Below, piece after piece: positions 35,629 to 46,476 of a stretch of 55,525 bases of DNA. This DNA is from Vitrella brassicaformis (Eukaryota; Sar; Vitrellaceae). Each line of letters opens with the position of its first letter. The stretch's first letter is position 1. Made by a program: the position numbers and the translations under genes. The notes below the pieces were generated by a model that searched no databases, had not been told where the DNA came from, and was given only the letters and a program-made list of their open reading frames with translations. The stretch is taken from NCBI GenBank assembly GCA_001179505.1, contig CDMY01000539.1, positions 1 to 55,525 on the forward strand, written 5' to 3'.

Positions 35629-38600
35629 CTTTCCTGTCTTTCGGGTGACAGTGGGGTCCTGACGGATGGGAGTACAGAGGGTCGGAACCTGACTATGACT
35701 CGGCATGGTTCGACTGCTCATGCTCTGCCAACTGCTTTGGTACACACAACTAGGCACACAGACGGGATGGTTGCTATGCCTCTTTGAGCTGCTTGCAATT
35801 CTGTACCGGTCAGAGGTGCCGTTGCCCGAGGTCTGCGGCGACTTTGTTCTGGTTGGCGCCGAGACATGTGACGGTACAGCCTTGCACTCATTCAAAGCCT
35901 TGACACCAGCAAGCGTTCGTCTTCTCTCCTTCCTTCCCTCGTCCAGACGGCAATGACGTGGGAGGTGACGGGTGCTCGGCTACATGCCAGACGGAACCAG
36001 GATACACATGCCCTACAACCGGCGGGAGCTGCGCACCAGTTTGTGGTGACGGCCTCTTGAAGGGCGGCGAAGAGGTACATAATGTACCTGTACGCGCACA
36101 AGCACCGATGGTGAGCTGGCTGGCTGTATATACGTTCTCAGTGCGATGATGGGAACACGGCAGCGGGAGACGGGTGCTCAGATACGTGCCAGGTTGAATC
36201 AGGATGGACATGCCCTACACCAGGATCGCCATGCTGTCAGCACAACGCCTGCTTTTTCGTGAGGTCTCTCCACTTCTCTCTCTTGTCCCTTTGTCCTCGC
36301 CTCTCTCAGTTCTCATAACAACATCGCCCCCGCTGACGACTGCTTCCCCGCCAGCCGCGACCACATTACCACCAACCCCACCAGAGACCACCGCCCCTGC
36401 TGTCCCACCAGAGACCACCACCGCCCCTGCTGTTCCACCAGAGACCACCGCCCCGTCGCCATCAGCCATTCCGCCGGAGGGCACAACACCGCCAACGGCG
36501 CCCACAAGTGAGCAAGTGGGAAAGGCGCTCGAAAGACACTCGGATGGTCATCGATTGGCCGGTTGGCGCTCCCATGAATGTATGTGTCCTTTAGCTATTG
36601 TGCCTCCGGTTGTCGTCCTGCCAGAGGAGGGCATAGAAGGCATCACTGACGACTTAGATACTCTCAAGGTGACTTCGTCCAACCAAGACCAACAGCAGAC
36701 AACTGCATCTGTGACCTGCCTTGTCCCCCGTGTCTGTGTGTTGCTCCCGATCTCGCTGCAGAACCCGGATGCAGTTGACGTGTCGGATGCAGAGGACACC
36801 ATCGGTGGTCTGCTGGGTGAAGAGGGCGAGGAACCACCCACCCCACCGCCCGTGGAGTCTCCCGACGACTTCAGCTCTCGGCTCCTCAAAGCCATCAACG
36901 TCGCCAAAGTGGCCCGCAAAGAGGACATGGCCGGGCTGGCAAAGCCCAATTCCACACAGGAAGAGACCAAGGCACAAAGGAAAGCCGTCGTGAAGGCACT
37001 CATGCGCAACCTGCAAAAGGTATATGACGACACGCAGACAGGCAAGGACAGCACCCAATTTCTCTGTCCTGTGTGCGGCTGGTCAGGCTGCTGCTGATCG
37101 GTCGACAGCCCTGGTTGGTGTGTCGAGCAGCCCAGCTGAGGTTCTCTTGTCAGCTGTCACATTGGCCACTACCGTCGAGGCAGCCGATGAGACAGGTACG
37201 GCGCGTAGAAAGGCCACAAGATCACCTGACCGAGGTCTGCATCTCTTGTATCTGCAGAGAACGACGACATGGACACGGCCGAGGCGGGCGTCGCGACGTT
37301 CAAGGCTCTCGCCGCCGTCTCGGCGGACACCATCTCCCAGCCCGACGACACTCTCGCGGAAGCCGTCAAGGAGCTGCAGGGCCTTCAGTATTATCTCGAT
37401 GGGGCGGCCGGTCTCCTCAGACAGCTCAACAGGACAGCGAAGGCGGATCGACACCTTCGGCGGCTGACACCGGCTGCCAACGAGAGCTATCACATGTTGT
37501 CATCTGATATCATCGGCACCACAGCCCAGCTCGCCGACAGCCTCGCCACACGCGCAGCCGGACATCCCGACGGCACGGCCGAAGTGGCGGGCGCCAAGAC
37601 GCGGCTGAAGGTTGCCCGCACAGACACCGCCAGTGGGGCCACACTCACGATCAAGGACACCAGTGTGGCCGTGAACATGCCTTCATTGCCATCCATCCCG
37701 CCGGCCGTGTGCGCCGATGGTGGCGGGCTGCGCGAGAGTGTGCAGATGACCTTCTGGGCCGACGACCCATATGCTTATGCCGCTGACGAGGAGGCGCCAA
37801 TGGCCGACCTAACGGCCAGCGACACTCTTACGAATGCAGCGCAGGGCACTTTGGCTGTGTCGGCCCGTCAGTGCGGCAGCGACCTGCAGCTGATGGCGGG
37901 TGAAGGTCAGCAAGAGCCCTTCCGGCTGTTCATTCCTCGGCCGTCAGCTGACAGCGTGCCGGCGGCTGGCAATGTCTCTGTCAATGGGACGGAGAGGGCG
38001 TACGATGTGCATGTGGTGTGCGGCTTCTGGAACGCATCGACGCACCAGTGGGACACACAAGGTCAGCCATGCACATGTGTGGCGCACGGATCAATCTGTC
38101 GACCAATGAATTAACGGGTGTGTGTGTGTGTAGGCTGTCATGTGAATTTGGCTCTGTCGAATGGGACGACCTCCTGCTGCGAGTGCACTCACCTCACAGA
38201 ATTCTCTTCACTCTTCAGGTCAGCTGACGTGACACACCCAGGCCATGATGCGTGTGTGAGTGCTTGCTCTGTGTCTGCAGGAGTGTGATCGTTGACAGCC
38301 ACATTGCAGGGGTGGTGGGCGGTGCGGGTGATTCCCTCGCCAGGATGGCCGACATCACCGCTTGGACACAAAACATAGCCGCCTTCTTCGTCTCAATTAT
38401 GATCGCCATACACTCCACTTGTCTGCTGCTGTCTCTCTACTTCGACTGCAAAAACCCGTAAGCACACAAAACACGAGACACAACCGTCTTTGCTGTTCCT
38501 TGTCGGTTCGTCAGTATCACTGATCAACTCTTACTCGACATATGGTCAGTCATGACACAGCGTACCGCATCATCGTGTTGTGAATTCGTTATCCACCCGT

Positions 38601-41600
38601 GCGGTTGGTTGTGTCATCAATCAGGATGACCGATCCACTGCTCGAGTGGGGACACCTATACATGTTTATTGCGTATATCCACCAATGTTCTCACTCCTGT
38701 TTGTTGTCTGCTGTGTGCCGGTTGTCGCGGCAGCACCCGACACAAAGCCGTAAGCACACTCATGCCTATACCAACGGCAGGAGACAGACTCACATTCCCT
38801 TTGGTCTTGCTCTGCATGCGCAGCGGTCGAGATTGCAGCGCAGCATCAATGGTTGTGTCGGCCGTCGGTGCTATCACCCCTGGTGGTGCGACTTCCTCGT
38901 CTGCCGCATCTTCGGCGGCATCTACATGCACTGCCGAAACAGAGAACCCACACTCCATCTCCAGGAACTTCGCACACTCAGGTGAATGCCACCTACTGGC
39001 CTGGACAGCACCTGGCCTTCTGTCGGCTTTTCTCTACCTTCTCGTGCAGGGCGGTGCGGAAGGATCTGCTGCAGGAGGATGTAGAAGGGCATGTGCTCAC
39101 TGTGCCGGGTGGGGAAGGTGGGTCACGTTTCGGCAGCTTCAGCAGCATACACGGTGACGAGCACCAGTCCAAGCCGCCGTCCGTCGTCAGTGGCATGCCC
39201 ATGCCCAGGAAAAGGGCCTCCATCCAATCATGGTCACACAGACACATGGGCACACAGGCAGACAGACAGGGATACAGTTTGGTGTCCCACACTGCAGGTT
39301 CACTCGTCAGTTCACGGGCACGGCTGATTGGTCGTCAGTTAGCGACAAGCTCGACACACGCGAGAAGCTTCGCAGCAAAGTCCACGAAAGCATCCCTTCA
39401 CTGCCGGACTTCATCAAGCACACATGGACAAGGCGTCAGCCTAAAAAGCTCAAGCCTGCCGAGACAGCCGACGAGAGCGTCATCTTCGACGGCGTGCAGT
39501 GGACCGCCCCGGCCGCCCCACCCAACTGGTCCGTCATGGCGGGGGATGACTCCATCAAGTCGCCCACTGCGGGCGACGTCCCCAGCTGCGCGCTCCGTGC
39601 CAGCAGCGCGACGTCCCCGAGTGAGGGATCGTCTCCCCGAAAGAGGATCCTCCAGCCGTACACCGCCGGGGGGTCCATGTCCGATGAGGAGGACCGAAGC
39701 CCACTGGCCGACAACCAGCGCATCGACGAGCGAGAAATGTCGTTCCAGCCGTCCACTGCTGAGGCCACGACGGACGCCCGTGAGCTGCGGGCCATCCGGC
39801 AGATGCTGGGCGAGGGAGGAAGGCGGGGCTCCGCGGGCGCCGTGCTGATGAACATCTTTTCTCTTGGAGGCGGGAAAATGCAAGAAGAGGCCAAGGACGT
39901 CAGCCTCATCAAGTCAGCGTCAAACAAACAAACAAACAAACATACAAAGGCACCGCAACCAGAGACATGACATGTCGGTGTGTCTGCATTGTCATCGCAG
40001 GAGTGGCGTGCTGAAAGAAGCGCTTCGGAAGCGGCTGTTGCTGGAGCTGCAGAGGCAGCAGGCCGCCGCTGTGCTAATACAGCGCCATTGGCGTGCCCTG
40101 ATCGAGAAACAGCTGGAAGACGTCAAAGCTGTTGAGGAAGGCATCCTTACTCCAACCGTCATCGGCCGCCCCCAGGCCGTCAAGGCACTCGACCAGGACC
40201 AGAGTGCAGATGCAGACAGTCATGAAGGCCAAAGGCCGGCAGGCGACCAGCCTGAGGCTGACAATGGAGAGGAAGAGGCATCCTTCCTGGCGGCCAGTGT
40301 GGCAGCTGTCGACGCCGCCTTCTTTTCCAGCGGCCAGGAGGCAGAAAGGAAGCGCCGTGACTCGACCAAGTCAGTGACGATTGCCATCACGTCATCCGGT
40401 GGCGTTGGCAAGGGCATGCGGCGGCGCAGCATGTCGGCCCAGGCCGCAAGGCGCAGGAGCGTGACAGAGCTGTGGGGCGACCTAAATGCGGAGGTTGACC
40501 TGATGGTGACCCGAACACTGCGTCGTGTCGAGTATGTGGAGTGGGGCGCTCCAAAGATGTTCCGTGAGGTTTGCCGTCGAGACCACCCCCTTCTCAAGGT
40601 GAAAGACACACACACAGACGCATGAAAGGCAGCGCGCAGGCACTCGCTGTGCGGTTGGTTGGGTGTGGCTCGTCACAGCTCTTCATATTGAACCCCACGT
40701 ACTGAGGACGACAGACATTGAGGGAGACACACAAAAGAGTGGGTCTCATTTTGTCTGATGAGTCAGGTTCACCGCCGTGCAACGGACCCTCTTCTTTGGA
40801 AGCATCAGTCTGGGCATCTTGACGATGTGCGCCGTCTTCTTCGACCAGGGCCGATACAGCCGTCGGCAGGACGACAGCACAGTGCTGATGGCCTGGCAGT
40901 CGGGCGGCGTGCGGTGGCTCCTCACACTCCGACAGATCGCCGTGCTCATCTGGTCGATCCTGCTTTCTAAGCCCATTCCGCTGACGCTGCTCTTCCTCTT
41001 CCGCAAAGCAGTCCCCCACATCATCCCGTCGGCCACACGCACAGAGGACATTAGATATGGCGGAGCAGACACCGCCTGGTGGATGGGTCGGAAGGACAAG
41101 AGGATCGACGTGCAGAAACTGTCATCCATACATACCAAGCGACAGACCGTCGTGGCCCACAGGCGCATCGCCGACCTGGCTGGACGACACTCAGGTAGAG
41201 GACACAAAGACATCCACAGACTCAGACAAAGACAAGCCACCGATTGCGTGTCTCCCTCCATGTTTTTGTGACCTTAAGGTCATTTTTCCTTAAAGCAAAA
41301 GCTCGCCGTGCTGGCCCGTTGGCGGCTGAAGGAGCGGATCGGCATCGCCATTGGCCTTCTCTATTGGTTCGCATGCTGCTCCTTCCTGCTGCTCTTTTCC
41401 TTCTCGTCGCAGCTGGCGGAGATTGGGCCAGAAAGCCAGCCGACCTACGTGATCTATCAGGACTTCGTGATGGTGTGCTCGGTCGAATTCCTAAACAGCT
41501 TCATCCTCCAGGTAGGCCCGCTGCAGCCCTGGGGAAATGTAATCTGAAGCCGATACTCGTCCATCTGCTATTTTGAAATATTGCAGCCGATAATCTTCTT

Positions 41601-42015
41601 CTGCCTGCTGTCTCTCCTGCTGATGGCCGTGCTGCGGGTGGCGTCCTTCGACTGGGTCGTTTGGATGATGCCCCACTGGTGAGTGATGGCATCCCTTTTT
41701 GACATACATACGTCCGCCAAGCTGTGGTGAGTGTGTGTCTGCGTGATGTGTGTCTGCTTACCACCCAGGTTTGACTTCACCTTCTCGGTCAGTCGGGCAG
41801 CTTATCTGATCTGATCGGCACACTGGCCATCACGTGCTTATGAATGTTTGTGTCTTTGTCCATGTCTATCCATGCAGGGTGCCCAGTCGCTGCACGAACT
41901 GACGGTTCAACTGCAGGCCATCAGCGATACACACGAACTCACACGAGGCATGGTGGGCTTCGCCGGCCTTAATGTCGACTCGGTTGGCATGGTCCAGGAC
42001 GTCTTCTCTTTCTGA
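32928..42015 (+). CDS. Mosaic polycystin-1-like receptor with GAIN/GPS domain
   Basis: Many exons appear to form one protein of about 2,000 residues. In order: a C-type-lectin-like segment (33,183-33,900; NYADAESSCYNTHTG, then RYWVKMKR); a bacterial-Ig-like repeat (34,040-34,350; VVTLTFSDDITDL); a PAN/apple-like module (34,430-34,670); a second Ig-like repeat (34,740-35,220); a second PAN-like module (to about 35,570); Cys-rich repeats of the GDGCSATCQTEPGYTC type (35,830-36,255); a Thr/Pro-rich mucin-like stalk (36,300-36,510); a helical GAIN region; and the GPS motif (CGFWNASTHQWDTQGC ... CECTHLTEF). Then come a first span (38,370-38,450), a cytoplasmic loop with an IQ motif (VLIQRHWRAL, about 40,075) and several more spans to the TGA at 42,013. 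The order matches polycystin-1/GPS proteins, but I see no PLAT domain. The start at 32,928 and linkage of the lectin part are uncertain; it could be two genes. Confidence 0.65.
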
Positions 42016-42260
42016 CCCCACACCCCCCCCTTGGCCCCCGGCAGTTCGTTTGTGTGCGAGACAGGGTGTCGTAGGCGGATGTGTCGATTGAGAATTGGTG
42101 CAAATGTGGACGTCATTATCTGTTTTCTGGAGCTTTGTGTCAGAGAGACATGGGCTGTGTTTGTTTGTTGCAATGTTCAGACACTGTGTCAATTCATTTT
42201 CTGAACAGGCGGTGTGTCCTTCCTCATCTATCTGTCTGTCTGTGCCATTCGGTCAGTCAG
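42016..42260. other. Spacer between convergent genes
   Basis: About 245 bases between the polycystin-like stop and the stop of the secreted-protein gene. Nothing recognisable apart from CTGT and CAGT runs near 42,230-42,268. Confidence 0.6.
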
Positions 42261-43272
42261 TCAGTCATCGTATGTTGCGTAGGCCGCCACTTTTCTCCTC
42301 TTGGCCTTCACCACCGGGGCGGCAATCGTGGGCTGCGGTGGGCCGGCAGCAGGCGCAGACACTGCCACGGCCGCCGTTGCTGCTGGCTGTGGACCGCCAG
42401 GAATCGGAGTGGCCGCCTCAGCTGGTGGTGCTGGTGGTGGCGGGGGCAGTTGGCCGAGTGCTTGTTTGGCTGCTTCGACTTCCTTCTCGCTGAAAAGCTT
42501 CACAGGCACCGACACTCTGACAGAGACACAGGTTGATTGAGTGAGAGAGAGGTGCAGCCGAATGTGAGTGGGTGTGAGTTGTGTGTACCTGACTCTCCAC
42601 GTGTGGCTGTCGAGTCTTTCCCATTCGATCTCAGGAATGACGCGTCGCAGCGAAGGGAGCCTGCGCATGACACGACCAAAGGATATGGCTGGTTATGTGT
42701 GTGCGCTTGTACGGTTTTCTCTCTCACTCGTGGATGAGTTTGAGGTGCCAGTCGTATGGGCCGGCAGTCACCTTGAGCACTGGGTCATCGATTATCTCAG
42801 CGCTGATGTCCTGCCAGTGACAGCACGACACACAGAAGAGCCCGTGAGAGAGTGAGTGAGTGAGTGGCTCGCTTGGCTGACATTGGCAATCACTGACGTG
42901 GGCTCGTTGGCAAAGTAAACTGCACACACACACACAGAGGAGGTGTGTGTGTCTCTGTCTGATTGTGTGTCATTCAGACTGACTGACTTGTGTAGGTGTC
43001 CTGCCCACTCTCCGACTCGACATACGCGTGGCTGTTCACTGACACACACACACACACACACACAAACAGACAGATCACATCGACACACTCGCCTGGTGTC
43101 TCTCTCTGTCTCTCTCTGCTCAGGAATGATGCGCACTTGCGGACTCAGCGGTGTCGATGGGCGGCGGTCTCTTGTGTGCGTGGCGGTGGCGGAGCAGACC
43201 GCCGTGAGCCACGTGGGGTGCCAGGCACACACACAGCACCAGCAGCACCGACACCATCACCTCACACCTCAT
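42261..43272 (-). CDS. Secreted or ER-targeted protein of unknown function
   Basis: I do not recognise this protein. Six or so small exons encode about 225 residues. The start MRCEVMVSVLLVLCVCLAPH gives a clear signal peptide with likely cleavage after AHG. Then come NSHAYVESESGQDTYT, YFANEPTSVIAN, DISAEIIDDPVLKVTAG with YDWHLKLIHE, and LPSLRRVIPEIEWERL with HTWRVRVSVPVKLF, which has a beta-strand character. The last exon is a Pro/Ala-rich tail ending KAKRRKVAAYATYDD. There is no membrane span after the signal peptide, so it is secreted or held in the ER lumen. One intron ends in a long (TG)n run. The gene lies directly beyond the end of the copy D duplication arm. Confidence 0.6.
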
Positions 43273-43801
43273 CGATCGTGCCGTCGACCGGTTGGCTGAT
43301 TGATTGGCCGATTGACTGTGTGTTTGTTCGTTAGTTCGTTGTGATTGTGTGTCTGTGTGTATTGGTACATACCGGTTGAGACGATCGCGTCGATCGGCCA
43401 TGAATGGAGAGAGGGAGAGAGGAAGGAGCGGCAACAAATTGACAGACAGTGCACCAGTGTCCGCCGAATGTGATAGAGCTGTGTGTGTGGTGACGCGAAA
43501 GAGAGTGACATTCGCTGTGTCATCCATCGATTCAAAGGATGCTCGTGCACGGAGGCAGTCCGGCCACTCACCCAGTCGGTTCATCAGGTGTACGTCCATC
43601 AAAACAGACAGAGAGATAAACGCACCACATCGACACACGAGGAATTAAGAAGGCACGGATTCCAACACACCACAGACAAAAAAAAAAGAAAGGCAGCACA
43701 GACAGGCCGGTCGGTCCATCTCGCGGCCTCCCCTCTGCCGCCCCACTGCATGTCAGCTACTTCCGATGTCTTCGTGTGTGCCGCCGCCCGACTCCACTCA
43801 G
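43273..43801. other. Spacer including the 3' flank of copy D
   Basis: From about 43,470 this is the partner of the 3' flank of copy C, in reverse complement. The same MNRLGEWPDCL phrase is open on the minus strand. A (A)n run lies at 43,679-43,688. No gene is supported. Confidence 0.5.
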
Positions 43802-46260
43802 TCACGTCGACGCCACCCCGCCAGCTGCAGTCATGGAGGAAGAGACAGTCTCACTCTTGTGTTGGGCTCATGTGGTGTTCTCGAGCGTGTGTACCTGTGT
43901 TGATGGTCTCGTTGACCTCTGGGAGTACTGTGATGGTGTCGCTAATCTTCTCGTGCGCAATGGCCACTGCCCGCGGGAAGGCAGCAGGGCCACTGACGCC
44001 CTGCTGGGGCGCCTCGCTGGTCCAGAGGTCGATGTGTGCCGACCCATCAGACCACTTGGCCATCCTGATGTATGCCGCAAAGTCGTCGCCCTCCTCGGCG
44101 CCATGCAAGATGACGAGTCGGTATGAGGGGCCGATAGTGTTGTAGTGGTAGTCGATGGTGCGGCAGCCGTCCCACAGGGGCGGCTCCTGGGCCATCAGGG
44201 CACAAATGTGGTCACACCCAGCAGAGGACGGACTGTAGGACCGATCCGACACCAAACGCGACGACAGCAATGCCAACCTGAAAGAGCAGGGAGCGGAAAG
44301 GCAGACAACACGACACATTGCTGTGGTGTGTTCTCTCATTTCGATCGCTGGATACCTCATGATGGTCAGTCCTCTGAAGCTGCCATACTCACCAAAGCCG
44401 TCTGCAGACACAAACACACAGCGGTAGACACCATCCATGCCAAGTCGGCTCTCCTGTGGTGCTTTGCCCTCCCATCTCTCACATTGGCACGGGGGATCGG
44501 CGGCATCGCTGTGCACCGTCAGCACACTCCCGCCCAGCGTGTCCGTCCCGTCGGCTGTGCGCATAAGCAGCATGCTGTAGCGGCCCAGTCGGTGGCTGTA
44601 GAGGGCGTATTGTCTCATGCTGGGCGGGCGGCTGTCGATGACGGCCTTGCTGCCCACGTGCTGGAGGTCGTCACCCGTCAGCTCGATGGGCAGCTGCTGC
44701 ACTCGTCCACAGCTCTTGGCCATCCGCAGCACCGGCACGCTGCGCGCCAGTCGCCCCCCGTCACCATCAGGTAGTGGAGGCGGATCAGCCGCATTCGGCG
44801 CACCAGACGACGGACGCTGGTCGACTGGCACAGAGGGCTATAGCCGATGACGCCAGTGACTCCGTCGCGGCGGATGATGCTGTCGATGTCGGCGACCAGG
44901 GCGGCCTCGACTGCGCTGCCGACCGCATCGGATGTGCGGCAGAGGGCAGTGGAGTCGTTGGGCGTGAGCCAGGGCAGGAATATGTCGCGGAGGACGTCGG
45001 TGGGCAGGGACAGACCGGGCAAGAAGGGCGGCACTGCAACACTTGACAACTCGGGCACACCGGATGTGCTGTCTGCAACAATATCCTGCACACATCACGC
45101 CATAGTTTTGGCCGTCATGATGGCTTCACCGTGCAGCGGTCGTACCTTCTTGAGTGTGTCAGTGGTCTCTGTGGTGGTCTTCTTAGCGGCGCGGGGGACG
45201 TGTGCGAAGTTCTTGGAGTGGCCCTCCAGCTGATAGATACACGCACACATACACACAGGCAGGAGAAGACACACACACTCATCCACCAGTCAAAGGATCG
45301 ACAGTAGATGTGTGTGTGCATACCAGTGCCGCGCCGTTGAGTCGTTTGAGTCCCTTCTGCAGGCTGACCAGCGCACCGGAGATCTCTGACGCTGCCCCTT
45401 CCACCATCGGCAGGCGCCTCTCACCAACAGACCCCTGCACACAGCCACAGACCACACAATGTCACACGGAGGGAGGTCAGCTATGCGCTGACTGACGACC
45501 TTCGCAGTGAGGTAATCGATAGTGTCAGAGATGCCCATCTTCTTGACAAACTGACACACACCACACACACACATAAGTCAGCCGCCCTCTCCCTCCCTCT
45601 GTGCTGTCCTCTCACCTTTGAGTCCAACACGGCTAACTGTGTTTTGACTTTCGACAGCTGCGCCAACACATCAGAGGACAGCTGCAAGGCAGGCAGGCAC
45701 ACACACAACATCACTATGAGCACACCGACACCCCGTGGCGCTCTCTGGTCTGTGTGGCGCTGTGATGGCTTGATGGCTTGATGGCTCACCGGCAGCCTGT
45801 CACCCTGTGTCGCGCTGTGATTGATGTCATTGACTCCAACCACACCGGTACCTCCACCACCACCTGGCCAACACAGACCACACCACACACAGGTGAGCCC
45901 TCCCCTCCCTCTCCCACTCAGTGAGTCAGCCCACCTGCAGCAGCTGCTCCTGCTGCCGATGTGCCGGACATACCGCCGCCCGCTGTCCTCACGGCAGCCC
46001 ACACGACGCCTGAAGACCACCACACACACACACAAGTGTGTGTCGTTCGGACGTCTGTCGTCTGTCTGTCTGTCTGTCATCTGTCGTGCTGTGCTTACCG
46101 GTGAGAGGGCAGCGACTGTCCGACGACCAAATCAGTCAGCCGATGAGTCAATGAGCCAATCAGTCACACAAAGCCGCACGGCACTCCGCCAGACGGGAGG
46201 GCTCACGACGAACACAGCAGAGGTGCGATGAGATCTCTGTCGTGCGGGACAGAGAGGGAG
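43470..46260. repeat. Inverted segmental duplication, right arm
   Basis: Reverse-complement partner of about 26,640-29,770. This arm keeps the intact head-to-head arrangement with copy E, which the left arm has lost. Differences between the arms are mostly point changes and small indels, plus two small exons near 27,830-28,060 present only in the left arm. Confidence 0.8.
43802..45971 (-). pseudogene. Family copy D (Gly/Ala-rich helical N-terminus, F-box-like), one frameshift
   Basis: Coding likely starts at ATG 45,971 (MSGTSAAGAAAAG). Small exons follow: GGGTGVVGVNDINH, LSSDVLAQLSKVKTQLAVL with a heptad-like look, FVKKMGISDTIDYLTAK, GSVGERRLPMVEGAA, LEGHSKNFAHVPRAA. The next exon, from about 45,086, has the F-box-like segment (LPTDVLRDIFLPWLTPND) and the helical ADIDSIIRRDG part. 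Near 44,740-44,750 one base fewer than in copies C and E throws the frame after YLMVTGGDW. Downstream the other frame is open through RMAKSCGRVQQLPIEL, exons 5-6 (PPLWDGCRTIDYHY, YRLVILHGAEEGDDFAAYI) and a last exon ending AGGVAST at 43,802. Apart from this single shift it is the best-preserved full-length copy, so a base-calling error would make it a normal gene. Confidence 0.6.
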
Positions 46261-46476
46261 CCCTCTGAGCTGATGGCCTGTCTGCCCTACGCCAAAGGCC
46301 GCAGAATGCTGAGCCTCCCCTCTTTGAGCTCGCGTGATCGAACCGATTGGAGAGGAGAGGCTGACGGCGTCGCTTTTGAGCACAGCCACTGGCGTGCCGT
46401 TTGTGTGAGAGGACAGACCTCCGGTTGGCGGAAACTGTCGTGTTCCAGTGAGTGCAGATCTCGTCCTATCGCAACG
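45972..46476. promoter_or_regulatory. Head-to-head promoter between copies D and E
   Basis: It contains the leader exon and donor of copy D (about 46,098-46,200), the motif TTTGAGCTCGCGTGATCG (46,323-46,340) and the shared GGCGGAAACTGTCG block leading to the ATG of copy E. The stretch is conserved in reverse at 26,400-26,790, which argues that it is functional or was recently duplicated. Confidence 0.55.

Noticed and set aside
36215-36505. Minus-strand frame rich in VVSGGTAG repeats
   Set aside because: Antisense of the Thr/Pro-rich stalk of the polycystin-like gene.
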